NCBI RefSeq assembly: GCF_020539505.1
Contig: NZ_JACDXW010000002.1
Location: forward strand, 248,001-312,000
DNA length: 64,000 nt
Reading direction: 5' to 3'
Source: Mesopusillimonas faecipullorum
GTDB taxonomy: Bacteria; Pseudomonadota; Gammaproteobacteria; Burkholderiales; Burkholderiaceae_B
The notes beneath the pieces are model-generated. The model searched no databases and was not told the DNA's origin. It was given only the letters and a program-made list of their open reading frames with translations. The position numbers and the translations under genes were made by a program. Positions 37,473 through 46,109 of the stretch are shown here, in pieces. Position 1 is the stretch's first letter; each line of letters starts with the position of its first letter.

Positions 37473-38147
37473 ATGGGCAAGACAGCAACCCCAACGCTGC
37501 AGGGCGATGTCCTCACCCTGCAGCCCGGTCGTGACGACGGCGAGTGCAGGCCTCCCGGTGTTCGAACGTTCGTGCTCGAAGTGGCGTCCGAGGCGGCGTC
37601 AAACACTTTGCTGGCCTCACTGCCGATACTGGATCGATTGTTATCCGAAAAAATCACTTCTGTTCGAAAGCAGCGCATGGAGGAGATGGTCGACTTCTTG
37701 GCGGCGCACATGGTGGCACCTACCCAATCGGAAACGGAGATGGCGCAGCGCCTGGCGAGCCGGCATGCACGCGTACTCAATGAGTTTGGCTATTTCACAG
37801 CCGAGCGCCTTGCGGATATGAACCATTCCCGGGCTCACAACCGTTCGGCCCTCACGGATAACTGGCGTAAACGCAATCAGGTCTTTGCCGTGCCGCATCC
37901 GAACAAGATGCTGCACGAGCAGGATGTGTTTCCCGCTTTTCAGTTCGAGGACGGTAAACCGATCAAGGCTGTCCACGCCGTGCTTGAAGCGTTCGGTGGG
38001 CGCAAGACGCCGTGGAAGCTGGCACTGTGGTTTACTTCGAATAACGGCTGGTTGCCGGGCAGTGCGCGTCCCGTTGATCTGTTGACACAGAATCCGCAGG
38101 CCGTCATTGAGGCTGCGCACCGTGAGGCTGAGGGCAGTGCGGCATGA
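37473..38147 (+). CDS. Xre/MbcA/ParS-type antitoxin
   Basis: 224 residues. The C-terminal half shows the pattern of the antitoxin toxin-binding region: a RKRNQVFAVPHPNKMLHEQDVFPAF segment split here as RKRNQVFAV and FPAFQFEDGKP, then WKLALWF, NGWL and PVDLL. The N-terminal 100 residues are helical, with a possible DNA-binding part (MAQRLASRHARVLNEFGYF). It neutralises the RES toxin encoded next and probably represses the operon. Shine-Dalgarno GGAAGGAG precedes ATG 37473. It overlaps the toxin gene by four bases (ATGA). This family is usually shorter (about 130-160 residues), so the long N-terminus is unusual. Confidence 0.75.
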   Translation: MGKTATPTLQGDVLTLQPGRDDGECRPPGVRTFVLEVASEAASNTLLASLPILDRLLSEKITSVRKQRMEEMVDFLAAHMVAPTQSETEMAQRLASRHARVLNEFGYFTAERLADMNHSRAHNRSALTDNWRKRNQVFAVPHPNKMLHEQDVFPAFQFEDGKPIKAVHAVLEAFGGRKTPWKLALWFTSNNGWLPGSARPVDLLTQNPQAVIEAAHREAEGSAA

Positions 38148-38791
38148 GCTGCCGTGCCCCAGTGCCGCCGCTGGATCCGCTTTTTGATACGTGGCCGGCC
38201 GGGCAGGTGATTCACGTTATCCACGACACAGCCTTTCCACCCGAGAGCTTCAATCCCGGCGTCGATCAGGCAGGAAAGCTGCGCAAACCGACTCGTTTCG
38301 CCCCGATTCGGGATGCCAAGGGCAAGGTCGTACCTTATTTATACGGTGGCTCGGCCCTCGATTGCGCCATCTTCGAAACAGTATTTCACGAAGTGCCCAT
38401 CGATGCGGCTGACAAGTTCGTGGATTTGGACAGTTTCGCACAGCACGGCTATGGCCAGGTCATACCCAACCGCGATCTGAAACTGGTCGATCTGACCAGC
38501 GAAGGCCTGCACCGTCTTAAGGTGCTAAAAGAGGAGCTGATTGCCAGTACCGCCCGGGACTATCCGCTCACTGCTCGTTGGGCCGAGGCGCTGCATCGCC
38601 AATGCGAGGATGCCGATGGCTTGCTGTGGATGTCGCGTCAGCGTGATCGTGACCAGGCGCTGGTGCTTTTCGGCGACCGGCTTGCCGGCGTGCTGGGCGG
38701 CACGTGCGTGGGCGGCCCACTGGAGAGGAACCCGACGTTGCGTGAAGCCGTGGTGAGGGCAGCGCTTCGCGCCGGCATTGATGCCGATTGA
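38144..38791 (+). CDS. RES-domain toxin (NAD+-degrading)
   Basis: 215 residues with the RES domain, named for its conserved Arg, Glu and Ser. Visible are RFAPIRDAKGKVVPYLYGG, ALDCAIFETVFHEV carrying the Glu, and a late RDQALVLFGDR. Proteins of this family deplete NAD+ by phosphorolysis or hydrolysis and stop growth unless bound by the Xre/MbcA antitoxin. The pair sits between the BCCT terminator and yicC, i.e. between two unrelated core units, which suggests insertion of a mobile toxin-antitoxin module. ATAGCGCT at 38793-38800 and AGCGCTAT at 38831-38838 flank its end. Confidence 0.85.
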   Translation: MSCRAPVPPLDPLFDTWPAGQVIHVIHDTAFPPESFNPGVDQAGKLRKPTRFAPIRDAKGKVVPYLYGGSALDCAIFETVFHEVPIDAADKFVDLDSFAQHGYGQVIPNRDLKLVDLTSEGLHRLKVLKEELIASTARDYPLTARWAEALHRQCEDADGLLWMSRQRDRDQALVLFGDRLAGVLGGTCVGGPLERNPTLREAVVRAALRAGIDAD

Positions 38792-38834
38792 TATAGCGCT
38801 GCGTTAGCCAAATTGCATGAACCGCCCTGAAGCG

Positions 38835-39761
38835 CTATTCAATATTCTGCGCCTGTTCGCGCAACTGTTCTATGAGTAGTTTCAAGTCTATGGCGGCGTT
38901 GGTGAACTCTATGGAAGCCGCTTTTGAACCCAAGGTGTTGGCTTCGCGGTTCATTTCTTGAAAGAGGAAGTCCAGCCGTTTGCCGGTGCTGCCGACTTTG
39001 CCCGAGGGCTTATCGCTGGCGGCCTGCGGGCTGAGCAGACGCTGCAGCTCTGATAAATGGGCGCGCAGGCGGGTGAGTTCTTCTGCCACGTCTACGCGCA
39101 GCGAGAACAACATGCTTTCTTGGCTGATACGAGCCGAAAGTTCAGCGCCGCTGATTTGATCGAAGCCGCCGGGGCTGACGGCTTCCAAGGCATCGCGCAA
39201 TTTGTTGGCCAGGCGCTCGCGGTAGGCGGCCTGAATTTGCGGCAAGGCGGTTTCGGTTTGCTCGACAATGGCGAGAATGTCGCGGGTATAGCCCAACATG
39301 GCCTGGGCCAACTGCTCACCCTCGCGCATGCGCTGGGTTTGAAAGTCTTCCAGGGCGGCGTCTATGGCTTGTAAGCACACGGTTTGCCAAGCTGCGCTGT
39401 CGTCTTCACTGGCATTGTTATCGCTGGCACGCATCACTTCCAGCAAAGTGGGCGCACGCAAATCGGGCAAAACCTGCCTTGCGGTTTCTAACTGCTCTGC
39501 CAAGGTTTGCAAATAGACCGCATTCAGTGTTGAACTGGAAGCCTGTACAGCACGCTGATAACTGACGCGCACTTCGACCTTGCCGCGTTTCACCGCCTTG
39601 GCCAGCCGTTCGCGTAGCGGGCCTTCGGCCTGTCGCAGTTCTTCGGGCAGACGCAAGCTTACGTCAAGGTAGCGGTTGTTTACCGAGCGTAGCTCGACAG
39701 ACACCAGACCGATCTCGGCACTGGCGCGAGCGGCACCAAAGGCCGTCATGCTGCATATCAT
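38835..39761 (-). CDS. yicC: YicC/YloC-family endoribonuclease
   Basis: 308 residues with the two family domains: the N-terminal YicC domain (MICSMTAFGAARA, VELRSVNNRYLDVSLRLPE) and the C-terminal DUF1732 domain (SQESMLFSLRVDVAEELTRLRAHL, GKRLDFLFQEMNREANTLGSKA). E. coli YicC is an RNase acting on small RNAs. It is transcribed away from rph, with which it shares a 128-bp divergent spacer; yicC beside rph is a common arrangement in Proteobacteria. Confidence 0.93.
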   Translation of the reverse strand: MICSMTAFGAARASAEIGLVSVELRSVNNRYLDVSLRLPEELRQAEGPLRERLAKAVKRGKVEVRVSYQRAVQASSSTLNAVYLQTLAEQLETARQVLPDLRAPTLLEVMRASDNNASEDDSAAWQTVCLQAIDAALEDFQTQRMREGEQLAQAMLGYTRDILAIVEQTETALPQIQAAYRERLANKLRDALEAVSPGGFDQISGAELSARISQESMLFSLRVDVAEELTRLRAHLSELQRLLSPQAASDKPSGKVGSTGKRLDFLFQEMNREANTLGSKAASIEFTNAAIDLKLLIEQLREQAQNIE

Positions 39762-39889
39762 GGTGGGTTTCCTGCGTCGTGTAAGCTTTACAACCGTTAT
39801 TATTGCCTATTGCCCTTTGCGCTGCGTATGGCAGGGGGCACAGCATGCCATATTGTGTCATTGGGCTTGGCGCCCCACAGGAGTCCATT

Positions 39890-40627
39890 TTGTCAGATTC
39901 AAGTTTCACCCGGCCTTCGGGCAGGGCTGCGCAGCAGTTGCGCGATGTACAAATTCAAGCTCATTTCAGCCGTCACGCCGAAGGTTCCGTCCTGATCCGC
40001 ATGGGCGACACGCATGTGCTGTGTAACGCCAGTGTGCTTGAACGCGTGCCGCCGTTCCTGAAAGGGCAGGGCTCGGGCTGGGTGACTGCCGAATACGGCA
40101 TGTTGCCGCGTTCTACCCATACGCGCAGCGACCGTGAAGCCGCGCGCGGCAAGCAGTCTGGCCGTACCCAAGAAATTCAACGCCTGATTGGCCGTAGCCT
40201 GCGTGCGGTGTTCGACTTAAGCGCTCTGGGCGAACGCACCTTGCATCTGGATTGCGACGTGCTGCAGGCTGACGGCGGTACACGCTGCGCCAGCATTACC
40301 GGTGCCTGGGTGGCGGCAGCCTTGGCGGTGCGCCGCTTGCAAACGCAAGGCCTGTTGGCCGCCAACCCCCTTAAAGGCCAAGTGGCCGCGGTTTCGGTGG
40401 GCCGCGTTCAAGGCCTGGGTCTGCTCGACCTGGACTACCCCGAAGATTCCGCTTGCGATGCCGATATGAACATCGTTATGACGGACGCCGGCCAGTTTGT
40501 GGAAGTGCAGGGCACCGCAGAGGGCCAGGTGTTTTCGCGCCAACAGCTGGATGAGCTGCTGGATTTGGCGGCGGATGGCATTGCACAATTGCATGGTATT
40601 CAACAACAAGCACTGGAGTCGGCATGA
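39890..40627 (+). CDS. rph: Ribonuclease PH
   Basis: Phosphorolytic 3'-5' exoribonuclease that trims tRNA 3' ends. The family beginning [14 protein letters not shown] follows TTG 39890, preceded by the ribosome-binding site CAGGAG. An in-frame ATG at 39803 would add 29 residues unlike any RNase PH, so I reject it. Motifs seen: [42 protein letters not shown] and [15 protein letters not shown]. The 245-residue length is normal. The stop overlaps rdgB (ATGA). Confidence 0.94.
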   Translation: MSDSSFTRPSGRAAQQLRDVQIQAHFSRHAEGSVLIRMGDTHVLCNASVLERVPPFLKGQGSGWVTAEYGMLPRSTHTRSDREAARGKQSGRTQEIQRLIGRSLRAVFDLSALGERTLHLDCDVLQADGGTRCASITGAWVAAALAVRRLQTQGLLAANPLKGQVAAVSVGRVQGLGLLDLDYPEDSACDADMNIVMTDAGQFVEVQGTAEGQVFSRQQLDELLDLAADGIAQLHGIQQQALESA

Positions 40628-41235
40628 GCCAAGAAAAAGTCGTTCTCGCTTCTGACAACCCAGGCAAACTACGCGAATTCTCTGCCATTTTGGCCGAGAT
40701 AGGCTGGCATGTGGTGCCCCAAGGCGAACTTGGCGTGCCGCCTGCCGAAGAGCCTCACGTCACCTTTGTTGAAAATGCGTTGGCCAAAGCGCGCCATGCC
40801 AGCCGGCTCACCAACTTGCCCGCCCTGGCCGACGATTCCGGCCTCACCGTAGATGCCCTAGACGGTGCTCCCGGCGTGTATTCGGCGCGCTACGCCAAGC
40901 GTTTGGGTAAAGGCTCAGGCGACGTCGACAACAATCGTTGCTTGATTGAAGCTTTGGCTGGTCAAGAGAACCGCGCCGCCTCTTATGTGGCGGTGCTGGT
41001 TTACGTGCGCCACGCCGACGACCCCTGTCCCGTGATTGCCGAAGGGCACTGGCGCGGCGCTATCGTCGATCAGGCCTCGGGCGCCAATGGCTTTGGCTAC
41101 GACCCACATTTCTTCCTGCCCGATCTTGGGCTTACCGCCGCTGCTTTGGCCCCCGAGGCCAAGAACCGGATCAGCCATCGCGGCCAGGCCCTGCGGGCCT
41201 TGGTGGCGCGTTTGCGGGGCGAAGGAAACTCTTGA
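40624..41235 (+). CDS. rdgB: Non-canonical purine NTP pyrophosphatase RdgB/HAM1
   Basis: Cleaves dITP, XTP and similar damaged nucleotides to monophosphates, keeping them out of DNA and RNA. The 203 residues begin with [16 protein letters not shown], contain [25 protein letters not shown] with the catalytic Asp, and end with [14 protein letters not shown] and [13 protein letters not shown]. All are family hallmarks. The gene overlaps rph upstream and hemW downstream, so rph-rdgB-hemW is one translationally coupled operon. Confidence 0.95.
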   Translation: MSQEKVVLASDNPGKLREFSAILAEIGWHVVPQGELGVPPAEEPHVTFVENALAKARHASRLTNLPALADDSGLTVDALDGAPGVYSARYAKRLGKGSGDVDNNRCLIEALAGQENRAASYVAVLVYVRHADDPCPVIAEGHWRGAIVDQASGANGFGYDPHFFLPDLGLTAAALAPEAKNRISHRGQALRALVARLRGEGNS

Positions 41236-42503
41236 AACGCACCGTTATTCCCATCGTCGAGCAGCTTTCCAAGCCCAAGTCGGCCTCTGGGCTGATGGGG
41301 CAGGGCGCGGCAGCCTTGGCAGGCGACACCGGCCTAGAGCTGGTGGGCCTGCCACCGCTGGCGGTGTATGTGCACGTGCCTTGGTGCGTGCGTAAATGCC
41401 CTTATTGCGACTTCAACTCTCACGCTTTGCAAGGCGAACTGCCTGAAGAACAGTATCTGGCCGCTTTGCAGGCCGACCTTGAACAAGCCTTGCCCGATAT
41501 ATGGGGCCGGCAGGTCAGCAGCGTGTTCATCGGCGGCGGCACGCCCAGTCTGTTGTCGGCCAAGGCGCTAGACAGTCTGCTAAGCCTGCTGCGCACACAT
41601 TTGACGATTTGGCCCGACGCCGAAATCACCCTGGAAGCCAACCCCGGCACCATAGAAGCGGGCAAGTTTGCCGCTTATGCTGCCAGCGGCGTGAATCGGC
41701 TTTCACTGGGCATACAAAGCTTTGATGACCACGCTTTGCAGGTATTGGGCCGCATTCACGATGCCAAGCAGGCGCACGCCGCTATCGACATCGCCCAGCG
41801 CGCCGTGCCCCGCGTCAACCTGGATTTGATGTTTGCGCTGCCAGGGCAGTCGTTACAGGCCTGTGAGGCCGACCTGCGCGCCGCCATGTTTTACGGCACG
41901 GAACATTTGTCTTTGTACAACCTGACGCTAGAGCCCAACACCGTCTTTGCTAAATACCCGCCCGCAAATCTACCGGACGACGACCTAGCCGCGGCGATGC
42001 AAGACAAAGTAGAGGAGTTGACTGCTGCCCAAGGCTGGGAACGCTACGAAGTTTCGGCCTATGCAAAATCCAGCCGCGCGCGCAGCCGCCATAACGTCAA
42101 CTACTGGGAATTCGGTGATTACCTGGGCTTAGGCCCTGGCGCCCACAGCAAGTTGTCGTTTTACAACAGGATTCACCGGCAAGCCCGTTTGAAGCAACCC
42201 GAAAGCTGGATGGAACAAGCCGTCCTCAGAAACGGCAGCCATATCGCAAGTGAACAAGACATCGCTCACGAAGACTTGCCTTTTGAATTCATGATGAACG
42301 CCTTGCGCCTGAAAGAGGGCGTGCCTTGGCGCTATTTCACCGAGCGCACCGGTCTGCCACAGCTTGCCGTGGCGCCTGCCGTTGAGCGATGTCTGCAAAA
42401 GGGCTTATTGGAGGACGACGCCTTACAATTGAAGGCGAGTACGCTGGGGTGGCGTTTCCTGAATGACACACTCGAGGAATTTCTTGAAGAAAAATTGCCC
42501 TAA
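41232..42503 (+). CDS. hemW: Radical SAM family heme chaperone HemW
   Basis: Once annotated as oxygen-independent coproporphyrinogen oxidase, this family is now known to bind and deliver heme. The 4Fe-4S motif CxxxCxxC is at residues 52, 56 and 59 (CVRKCPYC). FIGGGTPSLL, the Glu of LEANPG, and the HemW-specific HNVNYWEFGDYLGLGPGAHS are present. The start is TTG 41232, overlapping the rdgB stop, with GAAGGAA upstream. The N-terminal 40 residues before VYVHVPWC are longer than usual, so translation may in fact begin further in. Confidence 0.92.
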   Translation: MKRTVIPIVEQLSKPKSASGLMGQGAAALAGDTGLELVGLPPLAVYVHVPWCVRKCPYCDFNSHALQGELPEEQYLAALQADLEQALPDIWGRQVSSVFIGGGTPSLLSAKALDSLLSLLRTHLTIWPDAEITLEANPGTIEAGKFAAYAASGVNRLSLGIQSFDDHALQVLGRIHDAKQAHAAIDIAQRAVPRVNLDLMFALPGQSLQACEADLRAAMFYGTEHLSLYNLTLEPNTVFAKYPPANLPDDDLAAAMQDKVEELTAAQGWERYEVSAYAKSSRARSRHNVNYWEFGDYLGLGPGAHSKLSFYNRIHRQARLKQPESWMEQAVLRNGSHIASEQDIAHEDLPFEFMMNALRLKEGVPWRYFTERTGLPQLAVAPAVERCLQKGLLEDDALQLKASTLGWRFLNDTLEEFLEEKLP

Positions 42504-42614
42504 ACCCTAGTATTTGACGCGCCAAAAACGTCACATTGCTATATGATTAATGCGTTGCACAAGAATTTTGTATTCAGTATTTTTTAATCTATTCCATCCG
42601 CCCTGGGAGCCTGT

Positions 42615-44030
42615 ATGCCGTCTACCCCCGAACAAATTGTCGCTCTAATCGCCGAGCGCGAAGTCAGCTTCGTTGACTTCCGCTTCACCGATACCCTGGG
42701 CCGGGAACACCACATGACTTTACCCAGCCATGCGGTGGACGAGGAAAAACTCGAGTCCGGTCAGCCTTTCGATGGTTCTTCCATTGCCGGCTGGAAAGGC
42801 ATCGAAGCCTCTGACATGCTGCTGATGCCCGATTGCGGCACGGCTCGCATGGATCCCTTCCGCGAAGAAGCTACGCTGGTGCTCACTTGCGACGTGCTCG
42901 ATCCGTCCGACCTCAAAGGTTACGACCGCGATCCACGTTCCTTGGCCAAACGTGCCGAGGCCTACCTGAAATCCAGCGGCCTGGGCGACACCGCTTACTT
43001 CGGCCCCGAGCCCGAGTTCTTCGTGTTCGACGGCATCACCTGGGACAACCACTCTTCGGGCGCCTTCTACAAAATCCGCTCCGACCAGGCGGCTTGGTCT
43101 ACCGGTGCCGATCACGAAGGCGGCAACCTGGGCCACCGTCCCACCACCAAGGGCGGCTACACCCCCGTGGCTCCAGTGGATTCCTTCAGCGATCTGCGTT
43201 CCGAAATGTCTTTGTTGCTAGAGCAGCAGGGCGTTCCGGTTGAAATCCACCACTCGGAAGTGGCCAGCGCAGGCCAGCTTGAAATCGGTACCCGCTTCAG
43301 CACGCTGGTCGAGCGCGCCGACTGGAACCAGATCATGAAGTACACCATCCACAACACGGCGCATGCATATGGCAAAACAGCCACGTTCATGCCTAAGCCC
43401 GTGGTGGGTGACAACGGTTCGGGCATGCACGTGCACCAGTCCATCTGGAAAGACGGCCAGAACTTGTTTGCCGGCAATGGCTACGCAGGTCTGTCTGAGT
43501 TTGCCTTGTTCTACATTGGCGGCATCATCAAGCACGCCCGTGCCTTGAACGCCATCACCAACCCCGGCACCAACTCGTACAAGCGCCTGGTTCCGCACTT
43601 CGAAGCCCCAGTCAAACTGGCTTACTCGGCACGCAACCGCTCGGCTTCCATCCGTATTCCTTACTCGGGCAGCCCCAAGGGCCGTCGCATCGAGGCTCGT
43701 TTCCCCGATCCTCTTGCCAACCCCTACCTGGCTTTCGCCGCCTTGATGATGGCAGGCCTGGACGGCGTGCAGAACCGCATTCACCCAGGTGATGCTGCCG
43801 ATAAGAACCTGTACGACCTGCCGCCCGAAGAAGACGCATTGATCCCAACGGTGTGCTCGTCGCTTGAGCAAGCACTCGAAGCCTTGGACGCCGACCGCGA
43901 GTTCCTGACACGCGGTGGCGTGTTCAGCGACGACATGATCAGCGCCTACATCGACCTGAAAATGGCCGACATCACGCGCCTGCGCCAAGCTCCACACCCC
44001 GTTGAGTTTGATATGTACTACAGCCTGTAA
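42615..44030 (+). CDS. glnA: Glutamine synthetase, type I
   Basis: ATP-dependent amidation of glutamate, the central step of ammonium assimilation. 471 residues, the normal GSI-beta length. Seen are the [10 protein letters not shown] start, [11 protein letters not shown], the glutamate/ammonium-site ENxxE-type region [37 protein letters not shown], and the adenylylation loop [10 protein letters not shown] with Tyr400. It is therefore likely under GlnE control. GGGAG precedes the ATG. I looked for a sigma-54 promoter in 42504-42614 and found only a poor match. It is followed by an intrinsic terminator; ntrB/ntrC, often next to glnA, are absent. Confidence 0.97.
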   Translation: MPSTPEQIVALIAEREVSFVDFRFTDTLGREHHMTLPSHAVDEEKLESGQPFDGSSIAGWKGIEASDMLLMPDCGTARMDPFREEATLVLTCDVLDPSDLKGYDRDPRSLAKRAEAYLKSSGLGDTAYFGPEPEFFVFDGITWDNHSSGAFYKIRSDQAAWSTGADHEGGNLGHRPTTKGGYTPVAPVDSFSDLRSEMSLLLEQQGVPVEIHHSEVASAGQLEIGTRFSTLVERADWNQIMKYTIHNTAHAYGKTATFMPKPVVGDNGSGMHVHQSIWKDGQNLFAGNGYAGLSEFALFYIGGIIKHARALNAITNPGTNSYKRLVPHFEAPVKLAYSARNRSASIRIPYSGSPKGRRIEARFPDPLANPYLAFAALMMAGLDGVQNRIHPGDAADKNLYDLPPEEDALIPTVCSSLEQALEALDADREFLTRGGVFSDDMISAYIDLKMADITRLRQAPHPVEFDMYYSL

Positions 44031-44076
44031 TCGGGTTGAAGCGCTGAGGGTTCTCGGCGCGGTTTAGGTAAGAAGG

Positions 44077-44109
44077 CGGACATGGGATTTCTCATGTCCG
44101 TTTTTTTTT
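44077..44109 (+). terminator. Intrinsic terminator of glnA
   Basis: CGGACATG (44077-44084) pairs with CATGTCCG (44093-44100) across an 8-base loop and is followed by nine T. It lies 47 bp after the glnA stop. The annotated-looking ATG of the following XRE gene (44082) falls inside the stem. Confidence 0.9.
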
Positions 44110-44411
44110 GCGGCGAGGTTTGGCGTTCGGTCGGATTTCTGCGGGAGGAAGGCCTGCGTTTGCAACAGGCATCACAGCAACAAATCAATGACATCAAGAA
44201 GCTCAAAGAGCAACTCATGAATGAGTTGGTGGCCTGGATCGAACAGCATCATTTGAAGCAGGCAGAAGCTGCGGAGATCCTGATGGTGTCGCGCCCGCGC
44301 GTCTCTGACGTGGTGAATAAAAAGACGACAAAATTTACTATCGATTCACTGGTGGAAATGCTCAGCCGGGTTGGGAAACCTGTGCGATTGGCTGTTGGGG
44401 AGTGTCTTTAA
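44082..44411 (+). CDS. XRE-family helix-turn-helix protein (HigA-like), start uncertain
   Basis: Up to 109 residues. The C-terminal part is a clear HTH: LKQAEAAEILMVSRPRVSDVV followed by FTIDSLVEMLSRVGKPV, the pattern of XRE proteins often paired with HigB-type toxins. EVWRSVGF near residue 12 resembles the conserved N-terminal VWxxxGF of these proteins, which favours the long form. However, ATG 44082 is inside the glnA terminator stem. TTG 44160 (with GGGAGG upstream) or ATG 44217 would give 83 or 64 residues. No toxin gene precedes it, so it may be an orphan or a remnant. Confidence 0.6.
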   Translation: MGFLMSVFFCGEVWRSVGFLREEGLRLQQASQQQINDIKKLKEQLMNELVAWIEQHHLKQAEAAEILMVSRPRVSDVVNKKTTKFTIDSLVEMLSRVGKPVRLAVGECL

Positions 44412-44520
44412 GGCAGGGATAGCTGTGCTAACTTGAATTTACTCGCCTAACGCCCCAAAAGCGACAGTGGACATAGCATCTCAAAGCAGTCATTGATTCA
44501 CGACCCCGCTGCTCGCAGTC

Positions 44521-44573
44521 CAGAACATGTGTTCTGCGGATACATTGCACTTGCTGTTGGCCCCGTCTACAAT
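44521..44573 (+). promoter_or_regulatory. Probable vapBC promoter with upstream inverted repeat
   Basis: TTGCAC (44545-44550) and TACAAT (44568-44573) are separated by exactly 17 bp, a near-consensus sigma-70 promoter 34 bp before the vapB start. Just upstream CAGAACA (44521-44527) and TGTTCTG (44530-44536) form a 7-bp-arm inverted repeat, a candidate VapB operator. Confidence 0.6.
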
Positions 44574-44607
44574 ACAGGCATATGTCTAACCTATGAAAGG
44601 AGCCGTT

Positions 44608-44838
44608 ATGCGAACCGTATCCCTTTTCATGAATGGCAAGAACCAGGCCATACGCCTGCCGGTGGACATGGCTTACGAGGATGTGCGCGAACTGGAAATA
44701 TCCCGCGAGGGCGATGTCATCACTTTGCGTCCAGTCCGGCCAAGCTGGGAATCCTTGGCTTCTGCTAAGAAAGCCGATGCTGACTTCTTGCAGGAGCGTC
44801 AATCGGTAGTCGATGATGAAGGCAGGTGTGTGTTGTGA
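44608..44838 (+). CDS. vapB: VapB-type antitoxin
   Basis: 76-residue antitoxin. The N-terminal swapped-hairpin (AbrB-like) DNA-binding part reads TVSLFMNGKNQAIRLPVDM with EISREGDVITLRP. The C-terminal tail from about residue 45 (SWESLASAKKADADFLQER) is the toxin-wrapping segment. AAAGGAG five bases before ATG 44608 fixes the start; an upstream in-frame ATG at 44593 is less well placed. It is translationally coupled to vapC. It resembles antitoxins of the VapB/MvpT class. Confidence 0.88.
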   Translation: MRTVSLFMNGKNQAIRLPVDMAYEDVRELEISREGDVITLRPVRPSWESLASAKKADADFLQERQSVVDDEGRCVL

Positions 44839-45245
44839 GCACCTACATGCTCGATACAAACATTTGTTCGTTCATCATGCGTGAGATGCCCGCCTCGGTC
44901 TTGCATCGACTGACACTTATCAGCGGTCAGAAGCATCGCATCGTTATCTCTGCGATCACGTATGCGGAAATGCGCTACGGCCAAATCGGCAAAAAAGCCT
45001 CTGCCCACCATAAGGCGTTGGTTGATGAGTTTGTGCTGCGGCTCGATGCCGTTTTACCGTGGGACAGACATGCCGTGGATGCGGCCACGGAAGTTAAGAA
45101 AGCACTCTCCGAAGCGGGCACACCCATTGGCCCGAACGATACTGCTATTGCAGGTCATGCCATTGCTGCAAGCTGCATACTTGTGACGAACAACACGCGC
45201 GAATTCTGCAGGGTTGCAAATCTCGTTTATGAAGATTGGGTTTGA
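44835..45245 (+). CDS. vapC: VapC-type PIN-domain RNase toxin
   Basis: 136-residue PIN nuclease; members of this subgroup cleave initiator tRNA. The acidic metal-binding residues are seen as Asp7 in YMLDTNICS, Glu in TYAEMRYG, Asp in PNDTAIAGHAIA and TNNTREF near the end. The start is GTG 44835, whose GTGA overlaps the vapB stop; a GTG nine bases upstream is in frame but less likely. The module lies between glnA and the fbp iron operon, with no obvious direct repeats at its ends. Confidence 0.9.
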   Translation: MSTYMLDTNICSFIMREMPASVLHRLTLISGQKHRIVISAITYAEMRYGQIGKKASAHHKALVDEFVLRLDAVLPWDRHAVDAATEVKKALSEAGTPIGPNDTAIAGHAIAASCILVTNNTREFCRVANLVYEDWV

Positions 45246-45289
45246 TACGCTTGAGTCGCGAATCGACCCAACCCCCTGACCACCACAAC

Positions 45290-46090
45290 TCAACTAATTA
45301 CCATTTCCCCAGCTTCCCCACCGCGCAAATACGCCTGCGCCCGTTGCGTCATCAGCGCTTCACGACGGATGAAATCCGCCACAAAATCATTCACCGGATG
45401 CTTATGCAGCTGAAACGGGGTGTCCCATTGCTCAATAGCACCGCTGCGCATTACGCCAATACGGTCTGCAATCGCAAAGGCCTCGGCTTGGTTGTGCGTT
45501 ACCAGCAAAGCCGTATGGCCCGAGGCTTTCAGAATATCCCGTACCTCAAAAGCCAAGCGCTCGCGCGTATCGATGTCCAAGTTAGAAAACGGCTCGTCCA
45601 ACAATAACAGCTCGGGGTTGGGCGCCATGGCTCGCGCCAGGGCCACACGCTGCTGCTGTCCACCGGACAACTCATGCGGATAGCGATGCGCTACCGCCTC
45701 TAGGCCCACCAGCGCCAGCAAGCTGGCCACGCGATCGGCGCGAGCGACTTTTTCCCAGCGCCGCAAGCCAAACGCCACATTTTTCTCAACGCTTAGATGA
45801 GGAAAAAGTGCGTAATCCTGGAACATCATACCCACTTGGCGGTGCTCGGGGTCTACCCGTTTATGCTCGGTGGAAAGTACTTGCTTATCCAGCAAAATAC
45901 GCCCGGCCCGCAAAGGCTCGAACCCAGCAATTGCCCGCAGCACCGAGGTTTTACCGCAACCCGATGCACCCAAGAGGCAGCCGATATGGCCGCGCTCTAG
46001 GGTTAAATCCAGCGAGTTGACGATAGTGAGCAGGCCTTGAGGCGTGTCATAGGCCAGGGAAATGGCGTCGAGTTCAAGTAAGGCGGACAT
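45290..46090 (-). CDS. fbpC: Iron(III) ABC transporter ATPase FbpC
   Basis: Energises ferric iron import. The 266 residues carry Walker A GASGCGKTS, the Q-loop MFQDYALFPHLSV, signature LSGGQQQRVALARA, Walker B LLLDEPFSNLD and switch His VTHNQAEA. It is shorter than many FbpC proteins (about 350), because the C-terminal regulatory OB domain is largely missing. It is the last of three genes fbpA-fbpB-fbpC, 19 bp after fbpB. Confidence 0.88.
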   Translation of the reverse strand: MSALLELDAISLAYDTPQGLLTIVNSLDLTLERGHIGCLLGASGCGKTSVLRAIAGFEPLRAGRILLDKQVLSTEHKRVDPEHRQVGMMFQDYALFPHLSVEKNVAFGLRRWEKVARADRVASLLALVGLEAVAHRYPHELSGGQQQRVALARAMAPNPELLLLDEPFSNLDIDTRERLAFEVRDILKASGHTALLVTHNQAEAFAIADRIGVMRSGAIEQWDTPFQLHKHPVNDFVADFIRREALMTQRAQAYLRGGEAGEMVIS

Positions 46091-46109
46091 AGGCGGTACG
46101 GCTAAGGGG

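Noticed and set aside
38793-38838. ATAGCGCT/AGCGCTAT inverted repeat flanking the end of the RES toxin gene as an attachment site or terminator
   Set aside because: The 30-bp spacer overlaps the yicC end, no T-run follows, and no matching copy was found on the left side of the module.
42504-42614. Possible sigma-54 promoter of glnA (TTGCAC, then TTTTGTA)
   Set aside because: The -24 element should be TGGCAC and the -12 TTGC; both deviate, and no NtrC-like dyad was found, so no promoter is called.
43218-43997. Minus-strand open frame of 259 codons opposite glnA
   Set aside because: Shadow of a highly conserved glutamine synthetase gene; no recognisable protein features.
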